Assembly (NCBI GenBank): GCA_015350385.1
Contig: WNKI01000004.1
Location: 1,586,859 to 1,650,858 of the forward strand
Direction of reading: 5' to 3'
DNA: 64,000 nt
Source of the DNA: Aculops lycopersici
Taxonomy: Eukaryota > Arthropoda > Arachnida > Trombidiformes > Eriophyidae
Shown here piece after piece: positions 11,765 through 25,456 of the stretch; positions within the stretch are counted from its first letter, which is position 1, and each line of letters starts with the position of its first letter. The notes below the pieces were generated by a model that worked only from the letters and a program-made list of their open reading frames with translations, made no database searches and was not told the DNA's origin. The position numbers and the translations under genes were made by a program.

Positions 11765-13293
11765 GACAGCTCGATTATTCTGTCCCGCTGCTACCTCATC
11801 AACCACTCGCCCTTTTCTGCTCAGGAAGCGGCCAAGCTGCTGGAGTGTTAGAGGAGTTTAAAGTCCTCAGACTAACAAGATGACGGACAACAACTTTAGC
11901 AGAAACAGCAACAACCACTACAACAACCGAGAGCTTAGGAAGCGGATTTCGTCGTGTGCATAATTGAAGCGCAATCGTCGTCGGCGGAGATATCGGCGAA
12001 ACTCAAAGCGCAAACAAACTTCATGAGTACAATGGAATTGCGGCAACAAATTAACGCGGCTTTACATTCATTCTCTAATCTTTGGATTGCTAAGCGAGCA
12101 AACAGTTTCTCTTTTGCATTATGAACAGTGGTCGTCCCTTTGAGCTATTGCATTGGATCCATTTACAGCACCAGCAAGTAGAAAGGGCAGCAACAGGTGC
12201 ACCGCTTGTTGCTCATGTTTGCACTTGTCGTTATGCTTGCAGTAAGAGTCCAGCTCGCCGTCGCCGCCGCCTCCTCCTCCTCTTTCTCGTTCGACCATCG
12301 GAAACTCGCGAGCTCTAGTCTTTGGACGTCAACTGCGACTTTGTGTCAGACATTCAAACATACACAGAGTTGCAACCCGAAAGCCCGAGAGCTCACCTGT
12401 GGATCTCGGACACATTCGCGCCACCACTGCCTCCGCCGATGCTCATTCTAAGTACTCTCGTCATTCGTTCTTCGGCTCGCTCCATTGGTTGGCGTGAGAA
12501 AACCACGCGCCGCTTCCTGTTTGCTTGTTGTCAATTTGACTTTTGCACAATTTCCATCGCCCAACAACTAGATTCCTACTTGTTTCATTAGAGGCAATTG
12601 TCTCAGGTGGAAATTTGATTTGAATTCGTCGAGTCGACTGGTGCAACTCAAATTAGCATGAGCGGTAGTGGTAGTTGCAGTAGAGCTATTGGAAGTCGTC
12701 GCCGGTGACGGTAAATCACAGCGGCAACCTGTTGACGGGTGATGCATAAATCGCGCCTGCGGAATACTTGCTTACAGTCAGTCAGCCAGCCAGCCAGTTA
12801 GTCAGTCAGTAAGTCAGAGGCAACATGTGAATCTTCTCTTCTCTCTGCCTGTTTCTCATCGGCTGATGTGGTAGCATTTTCCCTTGGTTCATTCGATCAA
12901 AAAATTCGAGACAAATCATCGGGATGCGCTGTGGCGGCGGCCGGATCCAAAGCAACAAGACAACAGGTTGCTGCACTTGGCTAGCCAATGTAGAACTGCG
13001 AGTTTCTTCCCCTATCCAGCTATTGAACCAATCGATCGATCGATTGATCGCGCGCCAGGTGAATTACCGGCTGACGCTGGAAGCTGCAAGTTAGCAAGCT
13101 AGCTAGCTAGCCAGCCAGCCAGCCAGCCAAACTTGCTCAACTGCCACTTGTTGCCTACCTGTCAGCTCAATCCCCCTTTCTCCTCTGGGCTCCCTCTTTT
13201 ACTTTCTGGCGACAAAAGTCGCGGGCAACGGCGACGGCGGCGGTTGTAGCACTAGACAAAAAATGATCTTTTACCTCAGCTAAATTGTTGCCA

Positions 13294-13410
<117 letters not shown>

Positions 13411-15091
13411 GCTAAAGTGCCAGCGTCTGGCAAGGCGGATGTTAGGCGAGAAACTCTGCGTCAGATCTTATGGAGAGAGAGGCGAGAAAAAGAAGGAGAG
13501 AGATGTTTTCTGAGAGTGTCACCTGTTGCTACTGATGCTGCTTTCGCTGCAACAGGTAGCAGTCTGAAACACTAGTCGAATGCCACAGTAGTGCACTCCG
13601 TTAAACGGACAGCGTCGTCGTCGTTGGCATTAACAGCAACAGCGGTAGCAAGAGCAACGGTAGCGGAGGCGCCGATGGGATCAAGTCGATCGATGGCTGG
13701 ATAAATGGATGGCTCCAGCGATCGTTGCCAACAATAGACTTTGACTCCAACTACTAGGAAGTCGTTGTGTTTCTCTTGCTGCCTTTTGGCTCTCGGTAAA
13801 GTCGCGAGGTTTCAAGCCAACTAGTGACCAATAGATCGAGGAATTGATTTCAACTGCTAGCTTTCCGAACCTCAACTGCTACCAAACTGATCTAAACTCA
13901 ACCACCAGAGACGAGAAGAAGATGGCTGACCCGAGCCAGCCGCTGGGGAGCCAAGCGACTCTCGGACGATTCTCCGAAAGCAAGCATCAGAGCCGAGCAT
14001 CAGAGTTCAACCAACGCGATGATGTGAACTATTGGCCATCTCTCAAATTTCCAATATCGTTTACCGTATATCTGATATCTTATATTGCAACAGGTAAGAG
14101 GTAGAAGGTATGAAGCGAGAGGCAACAGGTAGAGGCGGTTGCCTTTTGGCCAAGAGGAATGAGCTTGCCAACGAGTCGTTTAGCGGCGCGAATTTGCAGC
14201 ATCGCCTCGCCTCGTCTCTGAGGTTTGTAAGTGTGAGCAATATGAACTCACTTTCTGCTTGCAAAGCTTGGCTTAACTTGGCTTTAGTTTAGTTAGCCTC
14301 GCCGAAAGTTTTAAAGGAACTAGAGGCGGTAAAGCAAATTGATGATCGCCGATGATGAACAAAGAGCAACGCTTTTTAAAGCTCACAACAACAGCCACGA
14401 CGGCCATAGGACGGAATAGGAGTAGACATCGGTCGAGCAAAACTAAGCAACCTAAGCAACAACAACAATGGACTCGTTTTTGTGCCTGTGGCTCATTAGC
14501 GGATCGGTTCGCCGGAACGCTAACCGGATGGATAGAGACGGAGAGTTAATCAGATTTACGGTTAAGTAAGCCACCGCCGAGATTATAAATAAAAATTACA
14601 CGTTGCACTCTCCAGGCGAAGCCGAGAGCAACGGCTCTCATGGTGCGCCGTTTCGCCTCAAAACTTGCTTCCTCCTCCGTCCAATCAGATACTCAAAGCG
14701 CCTTCGAGGGGCTTCAAAATCAAGTGAGGAGCCTAAGCCACTCAACGGAAACTAGACTTCCTGCTTTTCGCGCTGGTTAAATTATCGGCGTCACATGGAT
14801 GGAAATAAATGGAAACCATAGACTGGCTGTCTAGCAGTCGGAATTAACCGGGATCGTTGCAGCAACAAGTGGCGCCCGGTCGAGCCACACAGCAAGCGGA
14901 GATTGCGTGCGAAGTTTCGGGTTTTGATCGGGCCGTTTTGTTTGTGTCAGTTGGCGGTTGGTTGGTTGGCAACAAGTGATCGGCTAGTTTGTAATAACAA
15001 AATATAAAAAGCTTGACCATCAATCTAATCGAAGAAACGAACATTTGCATTGCAATTGGAAGTAAAAAGTATATGTCGTTGTAGCCGACGA

Positions 15092-15122
15092 CATCGACAT
15101 CGACATCGACATCGACATCGAT
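15092..15122. repeat. (GACATC)n hexamer repeat
   Basis: About five units of GACATC, followed by a GGCGGT run to about 15160. It is a simple repeat with no gene evidence. Confidence 0.85.
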
Positions 15123-16195
15123 GCCGACGATGAATGCGGTGGCGGTGGCGGTGGCGATGGCGAAAAAGTGGACTGACCACACAGGTAGTCGGGGAGCGCA
15201 ACTGGTGGTCGGAACAAACACTCAGGTGCACCAACACATATGCACACACCACAACCTGTTGCCATTGTTTCTCTCAACCTGTCGGCTAGCTTACCTCGCC
15301 AGCAACGACACACACAAACCTTTGGCTCAATCTCTTCGGTGGCAAAATAACTCTTCTATCAACTAGTAAAAATCTTTGCAAATAACATCTAGCTAGCGAA
15401 AGCTTTAGTCTCAGCCTACCTCAAGGCAAATGTAACAAACAGGATCAAGTTTTTTTTCTACATAAAGCAAAGGAAGTTGGTGGTCTCCCTCTAGCTCCTA
15501 TCGCTTGGTTGGTGGATGCAATAAAACTTACCTACTGAACACTTGTTGCCTTATGAAATTGTTCCATGTTTTTGCTTGAAATTATTCAATGTTATTTGAA
15601 TTGAACATTTGCGTGTGTTTGTCCCACCTTCCTTTCCATCTAACTTCTGCACCAAAATCAATGCTACTCCTCTACCACAATTCGCAACACAACTGTTGAT
15701 TCGATATGCACTCTCTCACTTCCGGTTATCGATGAACCCGGCTCCTTTGCCTGGCTCCTTCTTGATGGTTAATGATGGATTTAGAGTCAAAAATTTGTCG
15801 CCCCTCGGACTTGATGTGGAATTTATTGGTTGTTAAAAAGTGGAAAAAAGTTTGCTACGATATCGTAACACATCACACTCTCACCATCGACTAACGGACA
15901 CTCCAACTCACTCGTATGCTCCATTGACGAAACGAACCCCCACTTTCCCCACTTTCGCTTCAACCACCTGTTGCTGTTTTTCTCTTTAGCTTGGCAAGCT
16001 CGCAAGATGCCCCGAGTTTTACGGTAACTTTGCCACAGGATGGGAAGAAGGAGGAGGGGCCATAGGTTTTCTGTGGTCAGATGAGGAGCGACCAGTGACG
16101 CCACCTGTTGACTCGATCAGAAATTTTATAGCATGAAAGGAAATGTGATTGATACGAAATAGGAAACGTGAAATTAATCAATCACAAAACTTGAC

Positions 16196-16201
16196 TTTAT
16201 T
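16196..16201 (-). terminator. Poly(A) signal AATAAA for the Ig/FN3/DB gene
   Basis: TTTATT on plus lies 68 bases beyond the stop codon of the Ig/FN3/DB gene and reads AATAAA in its orientation. Confidence 0.6.
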
Positions 16202-16268
16202 TACATTTCAATTATCATTCTTTTCATTGTTATTATTATTATCATTATCTCATATCAATTTCAACTCT

Positions 16269-19200
16269 CTACCTTTGGTCGCTATTACTATTCGAGGCAA
16301 CATTCGGCAATGGACCCAAAACATCGAGTGAATGGCCACCCGTTTCCCAGGTAACATTCAAGTCGCCGTCGGCCCCATTGCCTGTTGTGTCTTGATCCTT
16401 TAGGTAGGCGGGATTTGCAAAGCTTATTCGCGAACTATTGGACTTGCTACTGGCAAATCTCTTCAAGTATCCGCGACGCTCTAGGAACATAACCAAGGCC
16501 AATGAGCTAAACATGAACATGGTTGCAAAGCAAATTGCGCTTAAAACTCGGCCAAATAGTGAGCCGGTGGAGCCATGTAATGGCATGAACCAGGTGAGAC
16601 CCACGGAGATGGCATTTGATTGGGCCAATATGTCGGCTGGTATTATTTTCAATGGTTCACTATAGATGGAGGATCCATGCGAATTTGCTGCCTTTACCAC
16701 AAGCTCATATTGTTTGTTCAAATTCAAATCGTTCAATCTAATCCAGGTTAAATTTGTTATGGTTCGGCTCAATTCCCTTGAGCCAAATGGACGCCAGAAG
16801 ACACGATAATACTGAACAAGCGATGGATTCTTACTTGGCGGATCCCATTCAATAATAAGTGGCTCACTGATTGGCTGATTATCTGGCTGTGGTTGTTGCT
16901 GTTGCTGACTACCTGTTGTTGTTGATTGTGGCGAGTCGCCGGTCATCGTAGCCATTGAGCTTATCACAGACGAGGAGGGCACTTGGTGTTGTTGTTGAAG
17001 ATTGTTATTATTATTATTATTGCTATCCATTTGGACCCCTCCACCTGTAGCTCCGGCGCTAGCAAACATACCATTCATTTGCTGGCCAACGAGGGACATA
17101 GAAGTTGGAGGTAATTGGGAAGAGTCACCGGCGCTACCTGTTGATGGGTCAGATTGGTGCTCCGAGTCGGAGGCTAGCATTGCGCGAACGTTTCTCGGCG
17201 GACCAGGCAATAGACTCCTACCCTCCTGGAAACACTGGTTAATATCGATGGCCGAGGAGAGGAAGCATAGAGCGGGAATGTTGAGCTTTGCGCCTGAGCA
17301 CCAACGCAAACAGGTGGAGGGAACCTGGCGATTGCGACAACAGTTCCTGTGGTCGCTTCCGTCCGCCGCGCAGTACATTAGCTTGTCCAAATGAGCTTGG
17401 CATTCGGGGGTCTTGAAGGCCGCCTCAACGTTCAAACCGTCGGGCGAGCAGACGGGCAAACAAGATGAGCTAACATTTTGGCTTCGACAGCAGTCCATCA
17501 AATCCGATTGCTGCTCCACCTGTTTCAGGTAGTTGAGTCGATCGTTTGTGGTTGATAAACCCGAGGAGGATGTCGACTCACTTATGGGTCCGCTTGCAAT
17601 CAATCGTATGGCATCGGTGGATTCGGCCAACATATTGCGCGATCTACATTGATAAATTCCAATGTCAGCCTGAGAGACATTTCGAATGGTTAGCGTGTGG
17701 GACCAACTAAACGGATTCTCAAATTGACTAACCAACAGAGTGGTAACTCGCTCATTTGGAACAACAATTGCCGAGTGCGTCCCATTGACCGTCTGACCTT
17801 CCGGTGTGAAGATCCAAATCACAGTTGGCTGCGGATTTCCGCTTATATCGCAGGACATTCGGGCAGTCGACTGCCGATTGGCTCGAACCTCTTTGACCTT
17901 GGCCACCGTTTGGGCGGGAAATCGAACGCTCACCTCAGTTCGCGACTGAACCGAAGCGTACTCTTTGCCGTGTCCATTCGAGGCGAAACAGGTGATTGTT
18001 AGGTGGCCGCGAACGAGATTAACCAGGTGATAGATTACGTAAGGTTGTGTGCGCTTCTGGACCAGCAGTCCATTGATAAACATTGAAATTTGCGGCGTTG
18101 GCTGGCCGAGAGCCACGCACATGATGGTTATATTGTTGCCCTCAATTGGGCTATTGATAACAAGTGGTTGGTTCAGCGACGGCGGCACCGGCTTTGCAGT
18201 TTGAGCAATCAAAATCTCACTCATATGTCCGAGCATCTTGCGACTAAATGCCTGCACGGTGATTGCATATTGCGACGAGTACTTGAGATTACGCAATAGA
18301 ATTGAGGTATCGCTCGTCTCAATCACAGTCCAATTTGAGGCCAACTGTTGCGTTTGTCCAATTTGCTCATTAGCTGTCGTCGTTTCACTGTTACTTGGTG
18401 ACGAAGTTGACGTCGTTGAAGTTCCGCTTGCCAAATTGGAGCTCAATAGTTTGTAGAACACTCGGTATCTGATTTGCGCGTCATTGTTTATAAACAAAGG
18501 TGCAATCCACTTGAGCACAATGGATTCCGTATCGGACCTCAGCAGTTCCAATGAATGGGGAGCACCTAAGGTGGCTCGTCGCTTGTAGTCGTCCAGTTTA
18601 CTTGGATCATTGCTAATGCTTTCATCTGGAGTTTGTGCCACCAAAACCAAACTTGGCAACGAGATTCCATAACCATTCTCCGCCGTCACATAGATACTAT
18701 AGCGAGTGTTTGCCTTCAACTTGTCTATGGTGGCTTCGGTCTTGTTTGTTGTTAGTATTAGGTTATGCTCCAACGGATGCAAGGGGACAACTGCAATCAG
18801 AGACGAGGGATCGTTTTGTTGTTGTTGATTCGATGAGGATTCATCGCCACCGCCGCCGCCGCCGCCACCTGTTGGCTGGAGCTGTTGGTATCGAATGTGG
18901 TACTCAATATCGCTGCGCAGCGAGTCCTCGGCCGACGGTTGCCATTTGATTGTGATACGATCCGACTTGATATCGAGAGTGTGCAAGTCAACAGGTGCGC
19001 TGGGTATCTGTTTGGTTCCCTCGTCCATGCAACGGATTATTTTTCCAAAATCACCAGCACACCTGGTGGCCACAACAAGTGGCGAGTGTTCCGTTAAACC
19101 GGCGCACACATTCAAACACTGATCATTGACGCCCCGATTCCGGCAACAAGGTACCGAGTTCCTACTTCCGGCCATGCACCTCAGTATCACGGGCATTTGG

Positions 19201-22200
19201 GTGTTGCAAGCGCTGACTAAACTTGGGAAATCGGTCACTCTAACATCGTAATCGCACAATTGCAAGCAGGAGCTGTGGACTCCACTGTTCGAGCAACAAG
19301 TGGTTTCATTGTAATAGGATTGCTGCTGCGGTAGCCGCGATTCAATCTCTCCCTGTTTGTTGATACTGCTGCTACTTGTTGCCCCTGAATCTTCCAATTT
19401 GTGCAACTCCTCTGGATCGGCGAGAGTTTGAAACACAAAGCGCACGGAGGATTCCGATTGGCCGAACCGATTGACGGCCACCACGAAAGTTTCGTACACA
19501 GTGGCCGGTGTGAGCGCATCCAACAGGTAGGGGTTCGTAGCCGCTTCGGCGTTTGAGTAGTAAAAGTCGTCGTCGCTTCCGCTATATGAGGACGTCGAGG
19601 AGGAGTCGCCCATTAGATTGTTATTCCTACTGCTATCGCTCATTGATAAAAGTCGTCCGCCGGAAGTGGCCGAGGCATTATTGGCCGAAATGCCACCACC
19701 ACCTGTTGTCGTTGTTGTTGTTGTGGTTCCGGAAGTTGCTCCCTCCACGCGGCGCCAGTAGATACGGTAGCCCTGAAGTGAGCGCGAGTTTTGCTTTGGC
19801 GGGCGCCAGTTTAGCACAGCCCAAGTGTGAGTTATGGGTCCAACGGTGAAGTTTAGCGGCGGACTTGGCAGGACGTTGTGCGATTCCAGGATGCAATTTG
19901 TGTATGTGCTCATGTGAGTCAAACACCGGAAGTGGCGGTAGTCCACTCGTTTCACCTCGCCGCTGCACATTGATAGACAAAAGGGCGACACTCCGCGGGA
20001 TTTACAACAATCGGTGTGGTTTATCTTCGATGAAAGACAGGAAAATGTTACATTTGACCAAGGGGCACAAATCATTAAGTCCGCAATGGTTGCCCTATCC
20101 GCCTCAATGGGATCACAAAGAGTGTCGAGACATCGCTTTAAAGTGACACCCCCGTTTAAACAACACTTCCGTGTATCCGGTAAACTTGGCTCCACTTCAA
20201 CATTTGAATTCCCATTAGCTGACTGGGCTTCCTCTTGCTCCTCCTCGGGCGCCAATGTTAGCGCTCTAATGGGATCAGTTAATTGAGATCTACCCTTGGA
20301 ATTAAAGGCAAACATTTGAATTTGATACACAGTGTAGGGTTTCAGATTGTCAATTTGAAACTCGTTCAAGTTTTTATCCAACTTTAAGCTGATAGTTGAA
20401 TCGTTGGTTCCACTGTGAGCTGCGGCCAGCATTCGCGTCATGGCCGCCAAGCTAGAGTTTTTCATCACATCAACAATATTTAAACTGGCCAATGGCACTT
20501 GTTGAGAGTTGCCGCCGCCACCACCAACACCTGTTGCAGCTCCATTAGAGGATTGCGGAGATTGAGTGGACGGAGAGGAGGAGGGAGAAGTTGTTGAACT
20601 TGCAGTAGCTGCCTCCAATTGCTGGACACTTTTCTTTCCACTCGGCGATGAGATCGTATCCTCAAAGGAACTTAATTTAGTTAAATTTATAATCCAGCCC
20701 TCAACCTTAGCCAGCTCCTTCTCGTCGGAAACCTTTTGCCATGATACCTTGAGTGTGGTCGAGCTTATTGCCTCCACTATCACTAGTTCCGGTTGGCCTG
20801 GCAACGTGTTGATGCCCTCGGCGACGCCTGCGTTGATTAAATAGGCATTTGTGAGTGTGCGTTTGTGTGATGATAATTTTGTAAGTGTGTGATGAAAACA
20901 AGTGAAAGAGCAAGAGAAGAGAAGAGGATTCAATCATTAGATTAGTAGGTGGTTGTATAATTTATTCAATTTGATTCAAGAGAAAAAGGAACAAGGACTT
21001 GGCTGTCGTCGCTTTCACTGGCTCAGGTTGTCTCATTCTCAAGTCGCAAGCCGCCGTTGTCTCAGGTATCAAGTCTCAGGACAACTTTGAGGCAAAAATT
21101 TCTCACACAGATTCATACAGAAGTGGAAAGTCACTGTGGCCCGCGGCGGCGTTTGTCGCCGCGACAACCTGTTGCCTGGCAGCCAATTGCAGTCTGTCCT
21201 GGCCTGGCCTAGTCTGGTCTAGTCTGGTCTAGTCTGGTCTGGTCTAGTCAGGTGGTGTGTGTTTTTGCAACCAACCCAGGCAGCATAAATGCACTAGGGA
21301 ACCAGAGAGAAACTTGAACTTGGCAACCGGTGGTTCATTGAACGCTGGGCGCACTTCTGTGCAACAGGTGGACGTACTAAAACTTTTCTCGCACTTGCCG
21401 CCTGGTAGTGGTTGCCCCCTAGGAAAGAGCAGGATAAAAAGTTGCTTGCGCGAACCCGAGAGGAAGTCCGAGTTTTCGTCCGTCTCCCTGGATGTTGGAC
21501 TGACGGATAGATGGATAGATAGATACGCAAGCTTTACTCTCTTGCTACCGGGCAGCTAGCGCAACAATAAACAGTAAATCACAGAGCCAATCGGTGCTCA
21601 AGTGTCTGGCGAGCCGTTGGCTTGGCTGATAGCTATCAATCAGTGGCAAGTAGGCAACAGGAAAAGCGATAAGTGGCCGCCAGTCAATTGTTGGTGCGCG
21701 ATTTTGCTCAGCCGAGAGTAACAATCAGCTGGCCAAACTGTAGTTTGGGTGCAACTGGCAACAAGCTAACCATCGTCATTGAGCCAGCCAGCCAACCAAA
21801 CAGGTGGCATAACCTGACTAGCTGGCTGGCACAGGTAGATATTTCAATTGTTACGTAAATTATCGCTCCATATGCCTGGTGCGCGTATCACTTGCCACCG
21901 ACTCGGCAACAAATTCGACTTGAAACTCAAGAGTGTCAGATCAAACTCACTTTGCAGCCTCACTCCTTAGCTCCCACTAGAGGTGCAGCTGGCCACTAGT
22001 TGTTGGCCAAATTGGCGCCTAAACGCATGCACATGACATCCGTTTATATTGCCTACAAGCGCTTGGTTCACCTGAAGCGCCCAAGGCGATCGACTGGCCG
22101 ACAAATTGGCCGGCTCGAGAATGGCGGTCATGTTTTCTAACCCATTAAACTATCATATCACGAGAGCGATCGAGAGTAAATGAGGTAGAGTAAGTGTGTG

Positions 22201-24113
22201 ACGTGGAGGCTGGTGGTTATTAGTCAAACTAATACCACCACTGGAGCCGCCGACACAGAGGCTCCATTTAGAAACATGATAATTATGGCCGCGCAACTAC
22301 CACAGCAACAGCAACAGCAACAGCAACTGCACTTGCAACTACAAAATGGTTATGTGAAAAATTCATTGTCACACACCGTCGAGCTCACACAACCACCTGT
22401 ATGCGTGAGCGTGTGTCGGACCATCCATCCATCCATTAGTATCAGCCAGGTAACTGACTAATACTAATGAGCGGATGACACTCGCTGGCCATTTGAGCTT
22501 GAGCTTGGAAGGGTAAGCCTTATATTTCCACTATCGGAGCTAGCTAGTGATTGTAGCTGTGTAATGTTTCACTTGATCACTCGCCTTAGCTCCAGCTTTA
22601 GCTCTAACACACTCAATCGTTAATCGCTGATCGCTAATCTAGAGCGACAAAACCAACTCCACTCAAGGGGATTGGAAGCTGATAGAAAGGTATCTCTAAT
22701 ATCTTTCTGAGTGTGTGATTCTTGGTGTTGCACCATCTTTATACTGCTCGAAAACTCGATTCTTGTGTAGAAACAATGCGAGCAAAACTAAATAGAAGTG
22801 CTAATAATATAATGATAGCGATAATCATGATGAAAAAATAATAATCTTTCTCTCATGCACAAATCTGAATGAGAGACACAAACTAGCTCACACTGATTGA
22901 CGTGTAAGAGTGCCAGAGTGCCAGAGTAAGCGTAAAGGTAAACCTAAAGGTGTGTGTTTTTCTCTCGCTCACTTGTCGACAGATACATCTCTACCTGTTG
23001 CTCTACACTAGATTAGACTAACCAATACTTACATGACATAATCGAGGCCGAGTAGTCGGCGCAATAGGCTTGGTCTTGGACGGACATGGCCGAGGTGTCG
23101 CCCTGGTGGCCGCACATTGTGTGGCACTTGTTTGGAATGTGCCGCTTCTCACAGCAATCGGAGACATTTCTTCCCGCAACCATGCACCTGGTTATGGAGG
23201 GAAGCGCCGAGAAGCACTCGTGGACAATGTTGATGCTTTGATATCTTGAGGCTAGTTGCTGGAAGCTGCAGAGGCGCTGGCACCTGGGCCCCACGTACTC
23301 GTTGCGGCAACATTCGGTGAAGTTGTAGTCGATGGCGTCGAAGTGGTCTAGTCGTTCTGAGTGGGTGTTGAGTTGTGAGATGGTTGGTTTAGGATTTCTT
23401 GTCAAAAAGTATAAATTATAATAGGTGAATATAATTCGATTGTGAAACTTACCTGCCACCGAGGAGTCACTTCCGCCGCGCGCCGCTGGCCTCAGGACGC
23501 TCAAAATTCTGAGCACCCGAACCCGTGGGCTTGAGTTGGTGTGACAAATGTAGGTGCCAGTGTCAGCTTGGCGAACATTGCTGATCTTGAGTAGCCAAGT
23601 GTCGTGCGATTGGATGACCGAAAAGCGGTCGTCCTCAACGACCCGCTGCCTACCTGCGGTGAGAATTTGCGAGGCCAACTCCAACTCGGCACCTGTTGAT
23701 TTTTCACCTGAAGTTGTGGCGGTTGTTGTTGAGTTGTCTGATTGATCTATGCTCGTGGCGCCAGGTGCATTGGCATCATTTGTGTAACGCCAAATTATTG
23801 TATAGTTTTGCAAATTCTTTGCAACACAAGATATAAACGCATCCTGGCCAACGATGGCCACAATGGGCTCGTCGCTGGTGCCGCTCGTTAGATCGGGCAA
23901 ATTCTTGCTAACCACCTGTTGCTGTTGCTCTTGCTCTTGCTGACATTTGACACCTAAATTATCAAAACTCAATAATAACAAGCCAATGAGACTAATTGAT
24001 TGAATTGAAAAGAGTAATAAATAATATCTATACTGTTGAGGTTGATTAGTTGCTACCTTGTGAGTTCGCATTATTAACTTTGTGCGACTCGATGGCGGCG
24101 TCCGATTGACCAT
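16269..24113 (-). CDS. Type I membrane receptor-like protein with Ig, DB and FN3 modules
   Basis: Three exons: 24113-23453, 23356-23033 and 20827-16269. Donors are GTAAGT at both introns. The acceptors read CCACTCAG and CAACGCAG. Phases match (1 and 1), giving 5,544 bases, or 1,847 residues. The first intron (96 bp) is also open, so its removal is inferred from splice sites and because it breaks the Ig-to-DB linker. The second intron joins a DB module whose final Cys codon is split T|GC. After a hydrophobic N-terminal signal (residues about 28-55) the order is Ig, DB, FN3, DB, FN3, DB, FN3, FN3, Ig, Ig, DB, FN3, then a transmembrane helix (VLSAICFATMFMFSSLALVM) and a tail of about 85 residues. 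DB modules show paired cysteines such as CCRNRGVNDQC and CCKSRGVSPFC. Ser/Gly/Gln-rich inserts interrupt several FN3 domains. Related Ig/FN3/DB proteins of nematodes and arthropods are cell-surface proteins of largely unknown role, so adhesion or signalling is inferred. Confidence 0.9.
21191..21250. repeat. Degenerate 10-base tandem repeat (AGTCTGGTCT) in intron 2
   Basis: About five imperfect units of AGTCTGGTCT. It lies in the 2.2-kb second intron (20828-23032) of the Ig/FN3/DB gene, which otherwise shows nothing recognisable. Confidence 0.8.
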
Positions 24114-25216
24114 CTTGCTTTATGAGTCTTTTAGTCTTCAAGTTTCCAGTCCTTCTCTTTAGGTTCTTTCTGGTTCTCTTTACCTCCACCTCTACCACAG
24201 CACCTAATCCTATTCTCACTGCCACCTGTTGCTGATGGCCAAGTCTCACTTTCTCTCGTTTCGGTTCGTTGTGTGTTGGTGTTCGATCTCCGTCCAGCTC
24301 ACACGAATAGCTAGCTAGCTAGCCGCCACTAGTTTTTTTAATGCTGGCAAGAGTCCAAGAGTTAAAATTTACAAACTTGCGTAACAGAGGACTTGTCGCC
24401 TCTTGTTGCTCGCTTGCGGTTTGTTTGTCTTGCTTGTTGTGGATGGAAATTTGCGTGCTTGCAGTCGTCGCTTGTTTGGTTTCAGTTAGCCAGCTATCCC
24501 CAGTCAGTCAGTCAGTCAGTCAGTCAGTTAGTTCTCGAGCCAGCTATTAGGCTGGGCGCATAAAATTTAAATTTCCCAAACGCGTCGCGACAACTACACT
24601 GACGATGCCGACGGGGCCGAAGATGACGACGACTTGTCCTTGCAAACTTGTAAAGTTAGTCGTGTTGTCAAGCTAGTCGAACATCAACAACCACTCGTAA
24701 CTCTCGTCGATCGCACTTTACCTGTTGTTGTTGCTGTTGTTGTTGTTGTTGCGCGTCGCTAGGAGATTCTGCGGTAGCCTCTCGCTTGCTCACTCTGGAA
24801 CCAAAAACAAATGCAATCGAAAACAACGGCGGCGTGGACTCGACGCGGCTGCTGCTGTTGCAATGGCGAGGATGGCGCCGACGTCGACGATGCCGATGCT
24901 CTTGATAAGCCGAAGAAATCTCCTCTTATTGGAAAACTAAAAAGAAATCCTCTTTACCTGCTAATTGAGCGAGCTTCTCCTCGTTTATCACTCAGCTTCC
25001 TCCTCAACTCGACTCCAATCAACTCCAATCCACTCCACTGCTCTGCGCTCAGTCGCTCGGCGTGCCGGCGAGCGACTTTTTAATCAAGCAACAGCCGATA
25101 GCGAGCGCGAATTGAGCACTCGAGCGCAGGTAACTTGGCGTAACTTGGTGCGCGCGCTCGCTGGTCTTGTCTTTTGTGTGCAGAGCGACTCTCACACTCG
25201 ACACTCTGCTCAATGG

Positions 25217-25225
25217 TATATAAAA
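25217..25225 (+). promoter_or_regulatory. TATA-box-like element TATATAAAA
   Basis: A strong TATA consensus set in GC-rich DNA. No coding gene could be linked to it on the plus strand; the complementary strand also reads TTTTATATA, so the direction is uncertain. Confidence 0.35.
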
Positions 25226-25288
25226 TCGAGGGACCACCGGCTCCACCGAGCACACTTTCACCTGTCGCTGTTAAACTCTGCCTCGCGC

Positions 25289-25323
25289 TTCGAGCTTCGT
25301 ACTTCGTACTTCGAGCTTCGTGC
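25289..25323. repeat. 7-base tandem repeat (TTCGNNC)5
   Basis: Five consecutive heptamers: TTCGAGC, TTCGTAC, TTCGTAC, TTCGAGC, TTCGTGC. They sit about 65 bases downstream of the TATA-like element. Confidence 0.85.
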
Positions 25324-25421
25324 CACCAACTCGCGTGAGCTCCTCCAACGTTGAGTATCTTGCCGGCGACTTGCGCTCGCCTCAGCTGAAAGCAGCACAA
25401 CACTAAACGCCACCACTGACA

Positions 25422-25456
<35 letters not shown>
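25422..25456. repeat. (GAC)n trinucleotide repeat
   Basis: About eleven GAC units, the same repeat class as the (TCG)39 and 46812-46857 tracts. Confidence 0.9.

Noticed and set aside
11960..12120. Possible CRISPR-like or regularly spaced repeats in the gene-sparse regions
   Set aside because: The dispersed E-box copies have irregular spacing of hundreds to thousands of bases and both orientations, so they do not form an array.
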